Of a DNA stretch of 64,000 nt, positions 49,433 through 60,014 are shown piece by piece (the first letter of the stretch is position 1; each line of letters opens with the position of its first letter). The notes under the pieces were generated by a model. That model saw only the letters and a program-made list of their open reading frames with translations, ran no database searches and was not told the DNA's origin. The DNA comes from Cadophora sp. MPI-SDFR-AT-0126. Lineage: Eukaryota; Ascomycota; Leotiomycetes; Helotiales; Ploettnerulaceae. The position numbers and the translations under genes are program-made. The stretch is taken from the NCBI GenBank assembly GCA_020747065.1, contig JAGMVK010000008.1, positions 1,798,001-1,862,000 on the forward strand, in the 5' to 3' direction.

Positions 49433-51845
49433 TCATGCCTTGGTCGCAAGCTCGATGGCTTTCGCTGCAGCTTCCTGGAAATCATCGTACGCATGTAAAG
49501 GCAAGCCACTCTCTGCAATCTGTGAAACTTGTAAGTAGATGTCCAAACATTAGTTCCAGGATGTACTCACAATCTTCTGTCCCTCCTCCTCGTTCGTTCC
49601 GCGTATCCTTACTACAACGGGCAACCTCATCTCCAGCTCCTTGAAAGCCAAGAGAATCCCGTTGGCAATCATGTCGCCCAGCGTCAACCCTCCAAAGATA
49701 TTAACAAAGATAACTTTCACTCTCTCATCTTGCAAAATGATCTGGAAACTTCTCTTGACAGTCTCACTCGTCGCCTTTCCACCAGTGTCCAGAAAATTGG
49801 CTGCCTTGCCTCCAGCATCGGAAAGAGCATCGACAGTGTTCATAGCCAATCCGGCTCCATTGACTAACGTCCCAATATTACCATTTCCTGCAAGTTTGAT
49901 GTACACAATACCGTCTTTCTCGGCCTCCACTTCTTGTGCGTCCTCGTCCTCGACTCGGCGAAGAGCATGAATGTCTGACTGCCGTTTGGTGCTTCGGAAT
50001 GCAGCATCGTCGAACCCAAAATTTGCTCCGACAATTTTCAGGTCACCTAGTCGTTCCACAAGCATGGTCTCAAGCAAGAAAGCTTCTTTCTCCATGTAAA
50101 GTTCGACAAGACCATTGACTAGCTTTGGTAACGACTCCTTGGATGACTGGCTCAATTGGAGGTGATCGGCAATATCTTGAATTTGGCTCGCATCAACTCT
50201 TTTTTGATATTCGAATGGGAATTTCTTGGCTTCGGTATAAGGATTCTCTGGATCTCTTGCAGGTGAGGCGATAATACAGGGAGACATATTCTTTCTATCC
50301 ACACCAACGGCAAGTAGTCGCTTCGTTCCCTTGCCAGAATATTCAGATGCATTGAATCCGCGTTCTCTGAGTAGATCTTGCGCATATTCTTCTCTGATGT
50401 ACAAACTCCTCTTCTGTGTTGAGTTACAGACTCCGGAATTAAGAACTGGCCTCGACATCGGTCGTACTCTTCTCATCGTGTGCATGCCCCTCATTTGAGA
50501 AGTAGCTGAAGTAGCAGAAACACTGCTAGGTCGTCCAGAACTACCGAGCAGCTTTTTCATGGCGCCTCCCAGCTTCTCCGGATGATTGACGACAGTGACT
50601 CCTGCATCTTGGAGGTGCTTAATTTTGGTCAACGCATCAGGTTCTCCTGGTAAATTGAAAGCTCCAGCATGGCCCATCACTCTTCCCGGGGCGGCATTAA
50701 TGCCTCCAATGACAGCTGATATTGGTCTGACGGAATATCATTAGACGGTCTTTCCTGGGTATAATTATTTGAGCTTACTTTGGATTTGATGAACGCTTCT
50801 TGTATTCCTTGATCCATTCCGCTGCTTGCAACTCTGCCTCTCCACCAATTTCACCGATTAAAATGATACCATCAGTATCGTCATCATGTTCAAATACTTT
50901 TAGAGCATCAACAAAATTAGTCCCTGCAAGAACATCGCCTCCCATGCCAACGCATAGACTTTGTCCAAGTCCTGCTCTGGTGGTCGAAGCAACAGCTGTC
51001 GCGTGTCAGAAATCGCGGTCACTTGCAAAGTTCGAGAAGCTACCTTCATAACTCAGAGTTCCGGACTTTGCAACGATGCCGACACGACCAGGCATAAAGC
51101 ATGGGAGAGGTTGGAAACCGATTCTGCATTTTCCAATCGCAGATATGATACCAGGGGCATTGGCACCCACGAGTCTTGACTTCGATTGAGTTTTCAGGAT
51201 CGAATGTATCTAAACATGTTCGTTACTCGTCCAGAAATACCCAGGAGCTGGGAACTTACTCTCATGATATCATGTATGGGGATATGCTCCGCTACTGCAA
51301 CAATGAGGGGCACTTCTGCTTCAATTGCTTCTTCTATGGCAGCAGGTGCTTGATGAGCTGCTACATATATCCCCGTTGCATCTGGTTTCAGCTTCTCCAT
51401 CGCCTGTTTTCTGTGGTTTAGCCACGGCGATTGAGAACGTCCAGATAATGCATACCTCTCGAACAGAAGGGAGCACTGGCAGCCCAAGATGCTCTCCATT
51501 TTTATTCGGCGTGACGCCTCCAACGATATTGGTACCCCACGCTATTGATTCTTTGGCATTTGCTGTCGCCTATGCAGCCTCAGTCAACACAAGCTGAGAG
51601 CTTGAACGTAAACAAAACATACTTGCTTTCCTACAGCCACAATTAATCAGTCCAATGACGGTCAAAAGAATGCATATAGCCCGTAAATCGTACGTACCAG
51701 TAAAACCCTGAAAGATAACTCGCGTGTGCTCCCCAATCTTCAAGTTGGAAATGGTATCCTCATATGATAGGTGACGGGATGAAGTGCTGAAAGCACCATG
51801 TCTCCTTCTCACCCGACTACCCCGCATAAGATGCTGTCGAATCAT
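49433..51845 (-). CDS. Single-chain succinyl-CoA synthetase-like protein (alpha-beta fusion)
   Basis: Eight exons (minus): 51845-51698, 51630-51623 (8 nt), 51569-51456, 51403-51260, 51209-51044, 50995-50779, 50726-49571, 49519-49433; 679 aa. N-terminus looks mitochondrial (Arg-rich, FSTSSRHLS). Residues ~30-330 are a full SCS alpha subunit: [33 protein letters not shown], and the phospho-His loop GRVMGHAGA (His ~285). Residues ~331-372 form a Ser/Arg/Met-rich linker resembling a second presequence. Residues ~373-679 are beta-like: [62 protein letters not shown]. About 80-100 residues of the beta ATP-grasp lobe are missing after GF, and the Mg-binding E-x-N-P and D-x-K motifs read ETML and GAN. 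The alpha-beta join lies inside one 1156-nt exon, so it is not a gene-model artefact. Normal SCS activity is doubtful. Confidence 0.9.
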
Positions 51846-52672
51846 TACTATCGGAAAGTGCTTCAGTAGACAACGTTTTGATGTCTTAAGAATCTATTTT
51901 TGATATATGTATAGTATAAAGAAAACAATGGCATAGTTAAAAGCAAAGAATGACGCTGAGATTCAATTAGAGATATTGAGACCTCGGCCGTCATCGGAAC
52001 ATAGCCGGGAATAAAGAGGAGAGGTGGAGGCGCTGGCTCACACGTGTTTCTGCGGGGTGTCTGATGTCCAGTCCAGATCAGTGCTGGCAGATCTGGAGCC
52101 GTCCTACAGTACGGTACTGTACGTACAGTACCAGTGCTGGAGGTTGGCACAACACTGCAATGTCCCCTCCCTCCTAACTGGCAGAGCTTAAAGACGGAAC
52201 TTTCGGCTTTTGCCCGTAATGTTTTGTCTTGTATTTTCATCGGAGGAGTACAAGTATAAGTATTGTAGCACAACTTTGTGTCTCGGACAGTCCTAGCTGG
52301 GTTCGAGTTACAGTATGTACAGCGAGACACACCACAAACTGGCGGGTGCCTTCTTCGTCAAGCCTCCAAGCCAGACAATGTACCACAACGGCTGAATTGC
52401 TCTGCTCTGCACTGAGCGATTCAAGAGCCACCTCAGGCAGTGCCCAGTGCCAGTGCCGATTGCTAGCCACGCGTGATATCCCCACATCTACTCCGCAATC
52501 TGTGTCAAGGTGCAGGCGACCTTGCTGGGCGGACGACCTCGATCGAACGATCTGTTCTGCTCTGCTCAGTCCGCCGAAGCCTGACGTCGCCGTTCCTGCA
52601 TGTTACATATTGTATACCAGAAACGTCGGGAGCAATTGAGGACCGTACATACCAACCCATCAGCCTATTAAC
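51846..52672. promoter_or_regulatory. Divergent SCS-fusion / WDD-protein intergenic region
   Basis: 827 bases. Several palindromic GTAC clusters occur near 52105-52135 (ACGGTACTGTACGTACAGTACC). No coding frame supported. Confidence 0.45.
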
Positions 52673-53239
52673 ATGGCAGAACCTAGAGGTTTGGAAAGCC
52701 GTAGAGCCAACTTCTCATTCTCGCACTGACCCCTTCCAGCACTCGAATCGTCTCTGAACAAGCTGTCCATCGATCCCCAGCCATCCAAGTCTGCGAGCTC
52801 TTTCAAGAAAAAGCAAGCCGTGTCTGAATCCTGGGACGACGAGGAACTCGAAGACTCGGGCGAAGATACAGATCGGCCCCTCTCGCAGCAGCAATCTGCA
52901 GATTACCCTTCTGCACCCCCGCCTACCCCAATCTCCCCCTCCACATCATTCGCCCGCGATACTACCTTCGTGAACCCTTATGGATACGGTGGCATTGATG
53001 GGGTGGCTGAGGCAAGGAGCGAGCGGCCCAGCTCAAGACCGGAGAAGACTGATGCGGTTGCAAAGCGGATGATTGCTGGTGCTTTGGGTGTGAAGGCTCC
53101 CAAGAAGACTGACGAGCAGAAAGCTTATGACAAGGCCATGAAGGAAAAGGAGATGAAACGGAGGAATCAGGAGAGAGAAGCCGCTGCACGAGCGAAGGAA
53201 GATGCCGAACGAGCAAAGGCAGCCGTCTGGGATGATTAG
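52673..53239 (+). CDS. Small acidic/basic protein with WDD motifs (unknown function)
   Basis: Exons 52673-52688 (16 nt) and 52740-53239; 171 aa. I do not recognise an assigned family. Seen: N-terminal ALESSLNKLSIDP, then KKKQAVSESWDDEELEDSGED, a Ser/Pro-rich middle with FVNPYGYGGID, and a long charged helix from about residue 115 (KTDEQKAYDKAMKEKEMKRRNQ...) ending abruptly in AAVWDD. The helix is Ala/Lys/Glu/Arg-rich, likely a single alpha helix or coiled coil. The tryptophan-acid motifs at both ends could be short binding peptides. No signal peptide or membrane segment. Splicing of the short first exon is required to supply an ATG. Confidence 0.82.
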
Positions 53240-53710
53240 ATTTTGAGCTTCGGGATGTACGATTGTTTTGGGCAGCTTCTGGTGCATGGAAACGGCGTTA
53301 CACATAGGGGAATTAATAACTATCGGTGCCGAGTAACGGTTCAAGCCGCAAATAGCAACAGTCTTGGGGACGTGGTTCTTATCCTCTGTTCTCGAAGGGA
53401 CCTTATCAAGGTGGCGACTGTGTGAGTTTCTGCAAACTTCGTTGGATCTCTCCCACCCAGAAGAAGCAGGTGATGGTGGGCGGAATTCTCGAGTACAAAT
53501 AATGCCTCTGGACCTCATCTCCCCCAGAGAAGCATGCATGCCATGAGATGAGACGCCTTGCACGCCTTTGCAAATAAAATCCCTTTGGAATAGCCCAGAC
53601 CATGACCCAAAATGCAAATCAATCAACCCGAAGTCCATGTATCCATCCCCTTTCGCTTCCCCCATATGCTGCTGTTGTCTCTGTCAATGTGCAAGCCTTC
53701 ATCTGCTAGC
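53240..53710. other. Convergent WDD-protein / SUMO spacer
   Basis: 3' flanks only; no coding frame supported. Confidence 0.55.
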
Positions 53711-54090
53711 CTAGATACCGCCACCGATTTGCTCCTGGTGGACTTCGAGGGTGTCGCCGTCCGCCATATCAAGCTGTAATAAATTATGTCAGATTCAGCT
53801 TGAAACTCAAGAGGTGGCCAATATCCAGGGTTTAAGAGTGGACTCCTTACTGTCTCTGGACTATCCGTAGGCTGAACGCGACTTCCATCGAACAGGAATC
53901 GGACAGAATTGGGCGCCTTTCCTTGTCGCTCGCAGAAGGCATCCATAAGCTTCTTCAGTTGAGTGGTTCGCTTGATCTTGAAGAACACCTCGTTATTGTT
54001 GTCGGTGACCTTGATATTGAGATGCTCGCTGGCGCCGGCTTCTGGCTTCTCCTGGGCACCAGGGCTGCCGTTATCATCAGAGCCGGACAT
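53711..54090 (-). CDS. smt3: SUMO (small ubiquitin-like modifier)
   Basis: Exons (minus) 54090-53851 and 53773-53711; 100 aa. An acidic/Gly-rich tail of about 20 residues precedes the ubiquitin fold: HLNIKVTDNNNEVFFKIKRTTQLKKLM, FCERQGK, VRFLFDGSRVQPTDSPE, then across the intron TLDMADGDTLEVHQEQIGG. The chain ends in GGGI, so a SUMO protease must remove the last residue or two to expose the conjugating Gly-Gly. The intron (53850-53774) is GT-AG and phase 0. Conjugated to lysines of nuclear proteins by the E1/E2/E3 SUMO cascade. Reading past the donor gives a false longer C-terminus lacking Gly-Gly. Confidence 0.96.
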
Positions 54091-54658
54091 GTTGACCGCG
54101 GGGGGTGAGAGTCAAAGGGCAGTGTGTGAGTGAGGCTATCGCGTCTCTTAGTTATATGAAGTATAGGGAGTCTTGGGGTGGAATGGTTGGACATACTGCG
54201 AGGCGAAAGGTACACTTCGAAGATATCGGACGAATGCCGGGTAGTTGTGTTCTGCGAAGAAGAGGAAGGCTGTTGAGGGCGAGGAGCATGTGGTGGGGTT
54301 GTAGTTGGAATCACGACGCGAATTGGCACTAAAAATGAGGGCGCTGCTGCTCCGGCCGGTTGAAGCGAGGCGAGGAAGGCAGCGACGATTCTGGAATCTC
54401 ATCTGGGTGGCGGCAAGTGTGACCTACAAACGACGACTTGGGTTTGAAAGAATCAGCCAACTTTCACCTTCACAGTACAGTATTTCCTGCAAGTCAATTG
54501 AATCAAAATTTCATCTGAGTCTGAGTCTGAGTCAATCACCTTGACAAGTGATTTTGTTATTTTTCTTCAAAGTCACCACCAAATTCTTTCAATTATATCA
54601 CATCACCTCACATCACACACACATCGCATTGCGCCAGAGTGCAGGAAAGCCGCTCAAA
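54091..54658. promoter_or_regulatory. Divergent SUMO / CMC4 promoter region
   Basis: 568 bases between divergent genes; CT/CA-rich near 54590-54640 just before cmc4. Contains the (CTGAGT)3 repeat at 54515-54532. No coding frame supported. Confidence 0.5.
54515..54532. repeat. (CTGAGT)3 tandem repeat
   Basis: Three perfect CTGAGT units; contains overlapping TGAGTC, which resembles an AP-1/Gcn4 half of TGACTC-type sites, but may be chance. Confidence 0.8.
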
Positions 54659-55106
54659 ATGGTACATAGATCTCATCCCTTCTTTCAATATCACGGCTGG
54701 CTACCTCGGTATCATACGTTATCTACCTATTCACTGACTCAATCACGCAGGCATCAAAAGACGATCTTGCAACAGATCCGCCTTGCCACTCTCGTGCAGT
54801 ATGTAGCCTAGTGTTCTTCTCACATATGCCTGGTTGACTGATTCACTTCTAGTGTGCAATTCAAGGTAAGGAGTCGTATTGTGGGTATCTGAGAGCAAGA
54901 GTGGCTGATGACCCATTCACACAGATTGCCTGGCTAAGAACTCATACGATGAATCCAAGTGCAGAAGCCAGGTCGACGCGCTTTATGACTGCTGCAACAG
55001 GTTCTATGAACGCAATGGCGATGATGCAAAGTCAGTCAGCTGCCCGAAGGCAAGTCTATTGAGATTGAAGATGAAGCAAAGGGCAGAAGGATCCGGCGCT
55101 GGTTGA
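54659..55106 (+). CDS. cmc4: Twin CX9C mitochondrial protein Cmc4
   Basis: 81 aa, from four exons: 54659-54661 (the ATG alone), 54751-54798, 54853-54865 (13 nt), 54925-55106. The product has the two CX9C helices of the CMC4/MTCP1-p8 family: C-HSRACAIQD-C and C-RSQVDALYD-C followed by a second Cys, joined by LAKNSYDESK, with a later SVSC. Such proteins are imported into the intermembrane space and oxidised by Mia40. All junctions are GT-AG; branch-like CACTGAC precedes the first acceptor. Each piece is too short for ORF-based detection and the first exon contributes only the start codon, so automated annotation may miss this gene. The family match across all junctions supports the model. Divergent from SUMO. 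Confidence 0.93.
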
Positions 55107-55794
55107 AGGAGAGGTGTCTGGTGTCTGGGTTGCATCTGGGCCAGCTTGCTTGTACATAGGTAGATGGGCCAGGGCCAGACAGACAGACAGACAGACAGAC
55201 GGCTTTACCCTTCCTTCTCCCCTTGAAGGTCTGTAAGTCTCCAGGTTTACAGTTCCTTCTCACTCCCGCAAAGGTCGAGGAACGGAAACAGGGAGAATTG
55301 AATTTTCTCTAGGCGATCATGAGCGCGCAGAGAGGTCGCGTAGACCTGAACAAGCAATGATGGTTACTCCGAAGAGGCTTATTCCGAGACTCTAATTAGA
55401 TGGCCTTGACATTATGTGAGAGAAGAAGAAGATTTCGAAGAGAAGGCGAGCTTAAGTATGAAATAAAATAAAATAATGTCCGCTAGGTCTAAGCGGGACT
55501 AGTCCCAGTCCAGCCCCAGAGGCGTTTGCCTGACCAGGCGCGCAAGGCTACATTCATTACCTAGGCATGGCATGCCAGGCTAGGGTAGCTGGGGCTGGTT
55601 AGGGTGGTAGGTACAATAGCGCTTGAGATTTTGACGCGCGACGGGACCTCGATCTCTTCATCAAAGGACGCCAGCCAGCCAGCCCGGTATTGGACCAAAT
55701 TTCGAAGCCAACGTCAACATCGATTGGCCAGCTTCTTCTTCATTCAAAGAACCCTTTATCTGCATTTCGTTCACCTTTGCCCCCTTCTGCCATT
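55107..55794. other. cmc4 / nup84 gap
   Basis: cmc4 3' flank, a GACA microsatellite, an AAAAT-type tract near 55460-55475, and the nup84 promoter. No coding frame supported. Confidence 0.5.
55176..55200. repeat. (CAGA)6 microsatellite
   Basis: 25 bases of perfect CAGA repeat, about 70 bases after the cmc4 stop codon. Confidence 0.93.
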
Positions 55795-58700
55795 ATGGCT
55801 CCAATGACACGGAGTCATGCGCTCATTCCCCTTCCACAGGGACGGCAAGCTCTTCCTCAGGTAGGTAGCAGCTAGATTGATAGATAGCTTCTCCCCAAAT
55901 AGCCCCAGGTTTTGGGTCCGGCTAACTCGTAGCAGCAATCTCGCGCTCGCGACGTCAGCTGGCAGTTCCCGGGGGTAAGTTTATTATCCAGAAATGAAAC
56001 AAAACAAACCAACCCGATCTTCAAGACTGACAACACCCTGTGCAGTCCGATACGCGTTCTGAACGAGAGCTCTCTGAAGAACCTCCCTCCTCCTACGGTG
56101 AAGATGCAGAGATGGCGCAAGACAATCCAGACGACGACGGTAAGCGCCCGAGCAGCAAAATAACTTGGAACGCACGAAGTTGACTGAACCATACAGATTT
56201 CACCAAGCGACTCCCAGATCGTAGCGCCGAAGAGACTGAAGCTATTCTCCACCCACTCCGCGAGACCGCAAACCGCGTCGGTCGTGAAGTAGAGCGATTC
56301 GCTGAAGTTTTAGATGGATACAACCCTCAGAAAACCACCGATCAGGATGAGAGGCACGATATGATGGTAGATCTAATCGATCTGTACCTTGAAATTGCCA
56401 AGGAGACCGTCGAAAAGTTACGAAAAGTGCATGCGCTTGAACGACAGAAGAAGAATGGCGTTCGATGGAGGAAGAAAATTCGAGGCTTCGAAGTTTCCCC
56501 AGATGATAACGAGGACATGGACATTGAGGATTCAGATGGAAAAGAGGTGCCATCTGCAGATCGACACACGACGCTCGAGGACCTAGAACGATGGGAACAA
56601 GAGGCCCAGACATGGGATTTGTTACGGCGACTAGTCCTCCTACGATTCTCTTCTCCAGGAAACTCAAGCCAATCTCTACAGAAATCCGCTGCAATTAATC
56701 AATACTCTTCTGAGTATGAGCTTTGGGAGGATTTTTTGGAGAAGGACGGCCTTGCCCTTGAAAGAAAGACAGTGCTGCAGTGGTTGAAGGACACTGCAGA
56801 CGAGTCGGGTGAGGATATCGATGTTCTGGTTCAAGACCTCCAGCAAAATGCCGATAGGGGAGATATCATTGCAGCTGGGTGGATTCATACGAAGCACGCC
56901 ATCAAGGGCTCGAAATTGAATGTAGCGCAAAATTCCAGCCAAATCGAACCTTTGATCACACAACTTGATCCTGATGCGATGACTCGACAGAAGCGAAAAT
57001 TGCAGGAACAAGATCAGTACTTTGAGCGTGCCATTTGGTTGGGTTGCTATGAAATGCTTCGGCGAGGGAAATCCTCCGCTGAGATTAGGGAATGGTGTAC
57101 GGAACGGACGGAGGTGTGGAGAGCTGTCAGCATGAGTGGCTTCCCCGATGAGAGGTCAGAAGAAGACTTCGATTCTGGAAATCCTGAATCCAGTGCACTT
57201 TGGCAGCGGATGTGCTTTGCTCTCGCTCGCAAGGGTGGAGGCGATGACTATGAACGGGCTGTGTATGGTATTTTGAGTGGTGACATTCAGAGTGTGGAGA
57301 CAGTCTGTCGTTCCTGGGACGAGTTCGTGTTCGCCAACTACAACGCGCTTCTAAAAAGCCAGTACGACAGCTATCTTCGAACCGCCTTGCCAACCCGCCC
57401 GGTCTCTCTTGCCACCTTGAACTTCGAATCATTCGACGCGGTCCAATTTCATGGTGACCCTCAGACAGCCGGTCGAAGGCTTATTGATAACTTGAAAACC
57501 AACCCAAAGACAGCAGCAGAAACCCTGGAGCCCATGAAAATGCTTCAAGGAGTCCTAATTGCAGACCAGTTCTCGCATTTCATTTACCAGCAAGGCTTGG
57601 CTCTCTCTCAGTTCGCAAATGCCGACGGACATTCGAATCTTATTCCACCCAAGGACGAGAAACCGGAGAATGAGGATTTTACCAAGTATATCACCATGGA
57701 TGATCACGATAGCTTGAGAGTGCTCACTCACGTCCTCCTGGTATTTATGGGTCTAGGTCTTGATCTTGGCGGTATACTTCGAGTAACAGAAGTCGAGAAC
57801 GTTATTGTGGCTTACATCAGTTTTCTTCGACTTGCTGGAAAGGAAGAGCTGATTCCTCTGTATTGCTCTCAACTTACTGGGAAACGGAAGTATGCGATTC
57901 TGTGCCGAAACTTGATCGACATTACAGACAACGACCAGCGGATTACACAGATCAGATTGATGAGAGAATTGGGACTCGACGTACAAGAATTTGTCAGTCT
58001 CCAGGCACGATTTCTGCTGGGGGACTTCCCTGACACAGTACCTTCCTACCCTGCTTTGGGAAATTTCAAACTTTTCGATGATTTGGATCCTGTTGAGCAA
58101 CCACTTCCAACATTCAGGCGACCTCGAAGCGATTTTATTGGGGGTGACAACGATAACGTGTCAAGGACTGATATGCTTCTTATTCGAAGCATGGAATGGT
58201 ATCTACTCGTGGATGGAATGTGGAGCGAAACATTCACCGTCGGCACTTTGCTGTATCTCCGTTTCTTTAGTAAGTATCTAACTCATCATACCCTTGTGTA
58301 ATGTGCTAAAAACCCTTCAAGAAAATATGAATCTGAGTGCAGCTCGAGAACTGGCCATCAAAGCCCGGAGTTCGGAAATTGCGAAAAGCAAAACGCCAGC
58401 ACTGCTAGGCAAAAGCTTGGATTTCGCGGAACTTAGCAATGACAGAGAAGAAGATCTGACCGAGGTGCTAGATGGCTCAGCAGATGATAAGAGACTTCTC
58501 AAGATGCATTTGCTGGCCGAAGCAAAGACATACCGAGAGCTTGAGGCTCTCATCGAGTGCCTAGACAATGTGGAAACCTGCTCGTCGTTGGCAACTTTGT
58601 TAATCGAGTGAGTCATACTATCATCGATACTCAGCTTCTTTCTAACTTTATTTTCAGGGATCGGACAGCGGCAGCGCAGCAACAATGGCGAAAGGGTCTC

Positions 58701-59155
58701 TCACAGTCGTACGCGCCGATGCGTGCTTGCGTAGAGCCTCTTCTCAAAGGGTGGCTCCTGACATGCCAGAATGGTAATTGATGATCTCTGTCGTGACGTG
58801 CCAATGCTGAATCGTTGTAATAGAAGGTGCCGAAGCAGAACTCAAGCAACTCAGAGAAGCATATTTACCAGAAACGATACTTGCTTACATTGCCCTGTTA
58901 CATTTTGGAGGGTCTGCCCTGACCAGAGATCTTCTCATGGAGTGTATGGAACTATCCGCTGCGATAGCAGGAGAGGACTCCGATGTGCTCGGGGTCTTCA
59001 TGAAGACAGGGCGAGTAAAGGAACTAGTTGAGGCGTTCGCTTTGGCCAGTAAGGAATTACTTGTTCTTACAGCGCAGAAGGCAACTCCAGGATCGAGAAG
59101 CAAGAAGCTTAGGAGGAAGGGATGGACGCCAGAACTTTGGAACGTGAAACCATGA
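55795..59155 (+). CDS. nup84: Nuclear pore protein Nup84/Nup107
   Basis: Scaffold alpha-helical nucleoporin of the Y (Nup84) complex. Seven exons: 55795-55860, 55933-55974, 56046-56139, 56197-58269, 58322-58607, 58658-58773, 58824-59155; 1002 aa. The N-terminus is polar and acidic (ELSEEPPSSYGEDAEMAQ). The Nup84/Nup107 domain starts at about residue 75 (PLRETANRVGREVERFAEVLDGY) and shows family text such as TWDLLRRLVLLR, FEYLWEDFLEKD-like YELWEDFLEKDG, RAIWLGCYEMLRRGK, WDEFVFANYNALL, and VLLVFMGLGLDLG. The C-terminus is helical with a basic end (SRSKKLRRKGW). All six introns are GT-AG and short (50-72 nt). The first three exons are small and cluster within the acidic tail. Confidence 0.93.
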
Positions 59156-60014
59156 TTTGAGGTAGAGATTTTGGTTCGCGTCAACTGTCAAACGCGGGGG
59201 TTTGGGCCTTGATCAAGGACAGGCACCTAAGTTTCTAGAGTTAAGGACCGGCATCATCGGGGATGAGATTGGATTGAACAGAGGACAGAAATGCAGAAGT
59301 CCGTGGAAACCAGAGATGGAAGCCTTGGTCGAGATGAGATTGTGTTGCTCGGCAGCCTCTCATTGAACATTCTCCACCAAGCAAATATTATATGCATGGG
59401 GACTGTGTTGCACTAAAATTATGTACTTGATACCCAAGACGACACGGGAAGTTCGAGTGGTCCAAGGACGTTCCTCAATTTCCAGCAAGCACTGCGCCAC
59501 CATTAGGCTCGTGACATCTGTCTGACCTCGCACTCGGCGTTGGCGTCTTTGCTTGGCCTCGAGAGGTCTGACTAACGAGGATTGTTCTTGGAAGAGATGT
59601 GGACAGGGCAGGATGCGTGATAGCTACGCAGAATGATTGAATGCGGTTCCGTGATTACTGGGGAATGTACATCTGTAGTGACTTACTTGCTCGATTCTCT
59701 GTATTCTATATTCTCACATGCCTTGTGACTACCAATGCGACAGGTCCTCAAGCGTAGTGAACATATAAGATTGCACCTCTTCTCCGTACTGAACACCTTA
59801 TCCGTTCATATGATTTGTTTTGCGTGCATTTATTTATAGCTAGGCTGTCCGTACCGCGATTTATGTTGTTGGATCTGGCTTGACGTGATTAGCTGAGAAG
59901 GAGAGCCGCTAACCTCGCGTGTCTCTCGTCGCAACGAGCACCGCACCTTCAGCACACCCAAGACTGGACTGCGATGGCGATAGTTATCTCGACGAGCCTC
60001 ATTCAGCAGCAATC
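59156..60014. promoter_or_regulatory. nup84 3' flank and AT-hook gene leader
   Basis: 859 bases. The AT-hook frame is open back to 59919 but has no ATG before 60015, so 59919-60014 is probably 5' UTR. Nothing else coding. Confidence 0.45.

Noticed and set aside
52290..52320. tRNA B-box-like GGGTTCGAGTTAC
   Set aside because: No A-box, no cloverleaf pairing and no acceptor stem around it. No other tRNA candidates were found in the window.
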